64,000 nt of DNA from positions 186,001 to 250,000 of the forward strand of contig JAMXDE010000006.1 of assembly GCA_026770025.1 (NCBI GenBank). The letters run 5' to 3'. Position numbers and translations under genes: made by a program. Of this stretch, positions 59,296 to 64,000 are shown piece after piece (the stretch's first letter is position 1; each line of letters begins with the position of its first letter). Source of the DNA: Craspedostauros australis (Eukaryota > Bacillariophyta > Bacillariophyceae > Mastogloiales > Achnanthaceae). The notes below the pieces were generated by a model. That model saw nothing but the letters and a program-made list of their open reading frames with translations. It made no database searches and was not told the origin of the DNA.

Positions 59296-61907
59296 GGCGA
59301 CTGGTCTCCATTGGGCTGCGGAGGGTCGCCGTCGGGTTTGCCAAGTTCTCGTCGGAGTGCTTGCACCTGTGCCAGTAGTTGTGCTTCCCTTGTCTGGGGT
59401 TGGTTGTATCTGGTGTTGGCGCCGGTACGCAGAATTCCTTCTGTGGTGTGGGAGGTTGTGTTGGGGAGGTTTGGTGTGTTGGATCCGCTGTCTGCTTGGT
59501 CTCCTGTGGTCAGATTGGGGGCAGCTGTGTACGCTGAGTCGATGGACCTGTTGGTGGTGCCGATCGTCGAGTTGGGATTGAACAGGCTTCGATTGTCGAG
59601 AGCTGCTGTCCTGTGACTGGTGGGCATCATATCGGGGATATTGGTGATGATCACGCTGGCGGGGAACTCTTCATCCGCGATGTCTTCCAGATTGTGCGTG
59701 TCTGGGGAGGTGTAGTCGTTGGTTGCCGGGTCGTACACTATGTTGAGGCTGGCAATCCATACCTCTGGACTGAACCACTTTTTGGCTTTGGGGCCTACTT
59801 TGTGTCTGGCAATCGCGGGCAGGAGGCTCATGAAGTGCTTCGCTGGTTCCAAGTATTCGGGGAATGAGTGCGCCACGACTTGGTCGTCGGTGCCGCGGGC
59901 TCTGTCCACACTGTGGAAGATCCGTTTGCCTTCGTTGGGTGTCTCTCGGAGTATGAGTTTGCGGAGAGTGATGGAGCGGTTGTCCTTGCCTTTGACTTTT
60001 TTGTCCAGGTGCAGTACTCCATCGGAGTCCAAGTACTCAATCACGGCGAGTATGGCTTGGTGTTTTGCCATGAGGCCGTCGCGGAACTCGCTTTTCTTTC
60101 GCGACATTTGCTCAAACTTCTTGTCTGGTAAGAAACGGAAGTTGGTGGCTCCTGGTCTTTCCTCTCGTGTGTTGAAGAGATTTGCGACTTCTTCGACCGC
60201 AGTGTATGCTTGGGACCTTTCAACTTCCAGCTTAACCGCTCTCCAAGGTTGGACGGTCCAGTGTCGTTTGCCTTCTCTGTACTTTTCTCTGGTTTCATCA
60301 CTGACCTGGATGATGTTCTTCATCTTTCCGCCCACTCTGATGTCGCTGTTTGTTCTTTGGAAGCTCCTGTTGATGATCTCCACTGTGCTGTCCACGTCTG
60401 TGAATCCTCCAGAGTATAGTAGGAAGCCGATCTCTTTCACCTCTTCTGCGTCTTGGAGCTGGGCTTTGTACAGTCCCTCATGCTCGTTGTAGTAGTATGG
60501 GTTGAGCTCCGCGTTGCGGTCGGCCGTGATGTCGAAGGGGTCATCCCTGGTGGTGATGCGGACTTTCGCGTACGTGATTCCTGTTGCCCCGGATGGCGCT
60601 CGCAGTCCTTGAAAGAAGGTTCTGAGGTCCTCCATTCTTTCTGGAATTTGTCCTGAGTGGGCAATGTGGGGACCTGTGTTGGCCGACTCTCTCCATGGGA
60701 GGATCACCGCTGTGGGATCGATTCTTCTGACCTGCTGGAACCACCGCTTGATATGTTCTCGCACTGCGGCTGTGGTGTCATCTTCGGTTCTGTCGACGTT
60801 GAGTTTGATGGTGAATCTGGTTGTGTGCTCGTGTCGTGGTGGTGCTATCTTTGCCTGGGATGTGTTGGATTCCTCGTCCGAGCTGACCGAGTTGTCGTCT
60901 GTGGACGGTCTGCGGTTGGCAGAGTTTCTTGGGCCATTTCTGTGTCTGGTTACTCCTGAGTCGGTTGACGAATCATTGCTGCTTGTCGTTCCTGAAGATT
61001 GCGAGTTTTTCGTGCTGTTCTGGCTGACTCGTGGCATGTCGGTTGTCTGTTTTGGAGATTTGAACCTAGTGCGTTTGGACGGCTGGCGGCTGGTGTATGA
61101 CTCGCTGTCTGTGCTGATGGATCCCGTGGTTGTGTTGATTGGCATGGCTGCGAATGCTTGGCTTGTGGGCATCCTGGCTGTTGCGCTCGTTCCTGTGCCT
61201 TCCGTCTGGAGTGTGAGGCCCTCCATGGCGTCGTTACGGATGTCGTTGTCTGCGAGAGGTGCTGTTCCCAGATCGTAGTTGGAGCCCATGAGTCGATTCG
61301 CAGCCTTCCATACTTTGACTGCTCTTGCCGTTCGTACCGTGCCGTCGTTGTTGAGATGGACTTTGAATACCTCGTGAGGATCGGTGGATGCAATGTTGAT
61401 GACGAATTGCAGGAGCCTCATTCTTGTGGGGTCTCTGTTGGGCAACGTGATGGGACCGAACGAGGTGACCCTTCCGTCCACGAGGTCTCTGAAGAAGTGC
61501 TCCCACTGCTTGATGGTCGGGTTTTCGCGGTCGGCTGTCGCCTCGTCTTTATTTTACCAGATTGCTCTGGCTCTCCATGCTGCTTTTGCTGATCTGTTGA
61601 TGGATCCTTCTCCTGTTGCTCGTGCGAATGGCGTGATGTCGATGCCAGTCTTGTTGGCCGCGGTCTTGAACGTGCTGGATCTTGGCTTGTAGGCGATGGA
61701 CACGTCGTCTGGGTCGTTCTCCTCGGTTCCTCCATCGTAGGGGATGGCTTTTTTTGCTTGTTGTCGGGCGCGATGATGGTTGCTTGTATTGTCCTCTCTT
61801 GGGGTCTCAGGTTTGTCGGGTTCCTTGGTGGGAGGTGGCAAGGTTGGGCCATCTTCTGCCTTCGTCTCTTCGCGGTGGCTCGTGTTGGGTTCGTCGTTCG
61901 AAGTCAT
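59292..61907 (-). pseudogene. LINE-2 ORF1 with one in-frame TAA
   Basis: ATG 61907 (MTSNDEPNTS) opens a 117-codon stretch ended by TAA at 61554-61556. The same frame then runs open for about 750 codons to TGA 59292-59294. The region after the stop (TIKQWEHFFRDLVDGRVTSFG) corresponds to HEKSWGDILRERNLLTRD in LINE-1a ORF1. Later shared stretches include TNFRFLPDKKFEQ, GLMAKHQAILAVIEYLDSDG, NRSITLRKLILRE and GPKAKKWFSPEVW. An Asp/Ser-rich middle and a Thr/Asn-rich C-terminus are otherwise featureless. It would make only a short peptide unless the stop is read through; decay is the simpler view. Confidence 0.82.
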
Positions 61908-61986
61908 TTTGTTCTGCTGTTGTTTGTGTTGTGTTAGGGTATTAATTAGTTTTTATTTGGTTTGGTTTGTCGGAGTTCCGAAACTA
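61908..61986 (-). other. LINE-2 5' UTR
   Basis: 79 nt from the element start to the ORF1 ATG; AT-rich with CAACACAA words. No other signal seen. Confidence 0.6.
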
Positions 61987-61999
61987 TGCCACTCCTCCG
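61987..61999. repeat. LINE-2 target-site duplication, right
   Basis: TGCCACTCCTCCG, identical to 45441-45453. Confidence 0.92.
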
Positions 62000-63823
62000 G
62001 TACCTCCTCTTCATCCAACAGTTCCTCCTCCATACTCTCCCCTACTAATTGGAAATCACAAACCAAGATTTTCTGGCATCTGGAATGTGAAGACAACAGT
62101 GGACAGCCTTCTGGAGATCATATTTCCATCTACATTGATGGATAGAATCCAACGGCATTCCAACAACCATCTACAGAAGAGCAGCAGCATGGCCCCTGCC
62201 ATCACAATTTCCAAGCTTTACATATTCCTGGCAATGTATTACTACATGGGAGTATGGACTGCACCATCCAAGAGGGACTCTTGGCATGCCACCCATGTAT
62301 CTGTCCCATCAAACACACTCATGACTCACCTGAGCAGGGACCGATACAACATCATCTTCTGCCACATCCACTTCACTGCAGAGCTTCCTGACTATGAAAA
62401 CGGATCAACAGCATCTTCTGCCACACCCATCCAGGTCAATGTTGATGAATATGACATGCAAGCATGTGCAGGCAGTACAACCATGGCATCAGGAAGTGAA
62501 TTGTCATCCATCAGCACAGCTTCATTGAACATCCACACTACAGAGTCAAACGATTCTGAAGCCTCGGATACAAAACCACCAGCACGAAAGAAGGCCAAAA
62601 CGGACAGTGACAGTGTTCAGTTGACCCGATCATGGTATCGGAAGGTGCAGCCACTCCTGAATCACACGAATCGAGTGTCGAAACGCATCTGTACAAGACC
62701 AGGAGCTGCATGTGCCATTGACGAAATGATGGTGCAGTTCAAAGGTCAATCAGCCCAGACACATCGGATGAAGCAGAAGCCAATCAAAGAAGGCTTCAAA
62801 TTCTTTGCATTGTGTTGTTCAAGCACTGGGTTCATGTACCATATCCTACCTGTAGCTTGACTTGACAAGACCACACGAATAAACAACACTGTGGAGGAGT
62901 TGATGAATGAACTTGACTGAAGCCATCATCATGTTGTCACCATGGACAACTTCTTCACCACCAAGACAGTTCTGCAGCGGTCGAGACAGATGGGCATTGG
63001 CATCTTGGGCACAGCACGCAATCGAAACGGATTCCCTCCAAAGGCAGTGAAGGAGGTGGAGGATGACAGGTTCAACAGTTTGTACATCTGGACCGAACCA
63101 AATGAGCATGTGGCGACTCGGTGGGTGGACAACAACGTCGTCCTGATGGTGAGCACGGTTCACTATGGAAATGAGGCGGTTGTTCATGATCGTCACAAGC
63201 CCAGAGAGACACGGATCAACAAGAAGCATCTGAAGACAGTGTGGGGAGATGATTGGAATGCGAGAATTCGCATTCCCAAAATGATTGATGACTACAATCA
63301 CTGGAAGGGCAGAGTTGACCGATGTGACCAGCTCATATCATATCATCGTCCAAACATGTGGTGCAGGAGGATATGGATGCCACTCATGTTCCCTTTCCTG
63401 GATATGCTCAGAGTGAACGCATGGATCAGTCATTGTCATCTGGCAGGCGAAGAGGAGAGGTTGCCCCAAAAAGAATTCACACTGGAGATGGTGGAATCCC
63501 TTGTGAGGAAGTTGTCCACATCGAGCTCAAGGGGCACAAAATCGTTTTTGCAGGTACCTAGACTCATAGTGACAAGGCACAGAATGAGCACAAATGCCCC
63601 AACCCTCCCAGAAGCGAGATTGATGGGAGAAGACAGAGAACATGAGCAAGTTATTGTGAAAGGAGATTGGGCAAAAACGTGCAGAAAATGTGCATTTCTG
63701 GCTGCAAATGCAAGACTTTCTGGCAAGGAGGGAACCAACCCTAAACGGGTTACCAGGATGTGTAGCTTCTGCCAAGTCTATGTCTTTAGGGATCATTGGG
63801 ATATATACCATGGAAAGAAGTGA
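62000..63823 (+). pseudogene. piggyBac-like transposase, DDE domain, two in-frame TGA codons
   Basis: Continues the transposase in the frame of 44887-45453. Resembles the DDE_Tnp_1_7 (piggyBac) domain: LYIFLAMYYYMGVW, then AIDEMMVQFKGQS (first Asp), VTMDNFFTTKTVL (second Asp) and NHWKGRVDRCDQLISYH (third Asp). The C-terminus has CRKC...CSFC...DHWDIYH, the Cys/His-rich zinc domain common in this family. TGA codons at 62858-62860 and near 62918-62920 lie in one unbroken frame between the first two catalytic regions. Both could come from CGA by a C-to-T change. The final stop is TGA 63821-63823. The enzyme once excised and reinserted the transposon at TTAA-like sites; this copy is inactive. Confidence 0.88.
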
Positions 63824-63861
63824 AACAGACACAAACAAAAAATCAGTTGTTTCCCACGATA

Positions 63862-63939
63862 ACACTAGTTGTGAGGGGTACAGGCTTAGGTTTCACGTAG
63901 GCCCTGGTAGGGAAAATTCGTTCAAAAAACAACTAGTGT
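63862..63939. repeat. Subterminal inverted repeat of piggyBac-like element
   Basis: ACACTAGTTG (63862-63871) and its reverse complement CAACTAGTGT (63930-63939), 58 bp apart, internal to the right end. A possible transposase-binding pair; no left-end counterpart was found. Confidence 0.65.
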
Positions 63940-63945
63940 CATTAT

Positions 63946-63989
63946 ATCGCCCATAATATGGGCGTTATGCTCCGGTCGTAAAGGGATAA
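63946..63989 (-). repeat. piggyBac-like right terminal inverted repeat
   Basis: Reverse complement begins TTATCCCTTTACGACC and includes the near-palindrome GCCCATATTATGGGC (63949-63963); pairs with the left end at 27513. Eleven bases remain to the window edge. Confidence 0.82.
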
Positions 63990-64000
63990 ACGCCATATGA

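Larger units (their letters stand above)
45454..61986 (-). mobile_element. Non-LTR retrotransposon (LINE-2), decayed and split by copia C
   Basis: Bounded by a perfect 13-bp duplication inside the transposase frame. In transcript order: ~80-nt 5' UTR, ORF1 (61907-59292), ORF2 N-terminal half (59295-56616), copia C insert (56615-48490), ORF2 C-terminal half (48489-45606), and a short 3' UTR ending in TATATATAT. Without the insert it is about 8.4 kb, the same size class and layout as LINE-1a. ORF1 has a TAA, and ORF2 has a TGA and a frame break in addition to the insertion, so it is inactive. ORF1 and ORF2 overlap by ATGA, unlike LINE-1a. Confidence 0.92.
27513..63989 (+). mobile_element. Decayed piggyBac-like DNA transposon containing four nested retroelements
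   Basis: Outermost element of the nest. Its terminal inverted repeats are at 27513-27550 and 63946-63989. Own sequence is 27513-27685, 44373-45453 and 62000-63989, about 3.2 kb, a normal piggyBac size. It encodes a DDE transposase of the piggyBac family, split by LINE-2 and carrying two in-frame TGA codons, so this copy cannot supply its own enzyme. Flanking tetranucleotides outside CCC/GGG are TTAT and ATAA, each one base from the usual TTAA target. Copia A inserted about 170 bp inside the left end. Confidence 0.8.

Overview
This 64-kb window is nuclear DNA from a eukaryotic alga, most likely a diatom. The evidence is a predicted thylakoid-lumen protein with the three-part N-terminus used with secondary plastids (signal peptide, transit region with an A/FAF diatom-like cleavage motif, then a twin-arginine lumen signal ending AANA), intron-poor genes, and Ty1/copia elements resembling diatom CoDi families. 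No rRNA or tRNA gene, operon or CRISPR array was seen. Species was not determined. All calls are by eye, without database search.

The left part (1-15.5 kb) is gene-dense: a glutamine-rich protein cut by the window edge, a CDK-like kinase with a one-base frame break, the lumen protein, a protein with a C-terminal membrane hairpin, a UBZ zinc-finger protein, an acidic MIT-like protein, and the first of two near-identical MATE transporters. The second MATE copy lies at 25.5-27.0 kb in the same orientation. Between them sits a full-length non-LTR retrotransposon (LINE-1a, 15518-24062), with a perfect 15-bp target duplication, an ORF1, and an endonuclease/RT/RNase H ORF2.

The right part (27.5-64 kb) is one five-element nest whose boundaries can be read at base level. 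The outermost element is a decayed piggyBac-like transposon (27513-63989), about 3.2 kb once the inserts are subtracted. Copia A (27686-44367, duplication TGTCT) lies near its left end. Copia B (36213-43415, duplication TGAAC) lies inside the leader of copia A. A second non-LTR element (LINE-2, 45454-61986, 13-bp duplication) splits the transposase frame. Copia C (48490-56615, duplication GGCTTT) splits the RT of LINE-2 just after its YVDD box. All retroelements are on the minus strand.

Relative ages follow from decay. The LTR pairs of A and B look identical by eye. The LTRs of C differ at about 19 positions in about 681. LINE-2 carries two nonsense codons and a frame break, and the transposase carries two in-frame TGA codons. 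The most unusual signals are primer-binding sites in copia A and B that match anticodon arms of two different tRNAs in the same register, non-canonical LTR ends, a hydrophobic segment inside the copia A polyprotein, an extra zinc-ribbon module in copia C, and contrasting ORF1/ORF2 junctions in the two LINEs.
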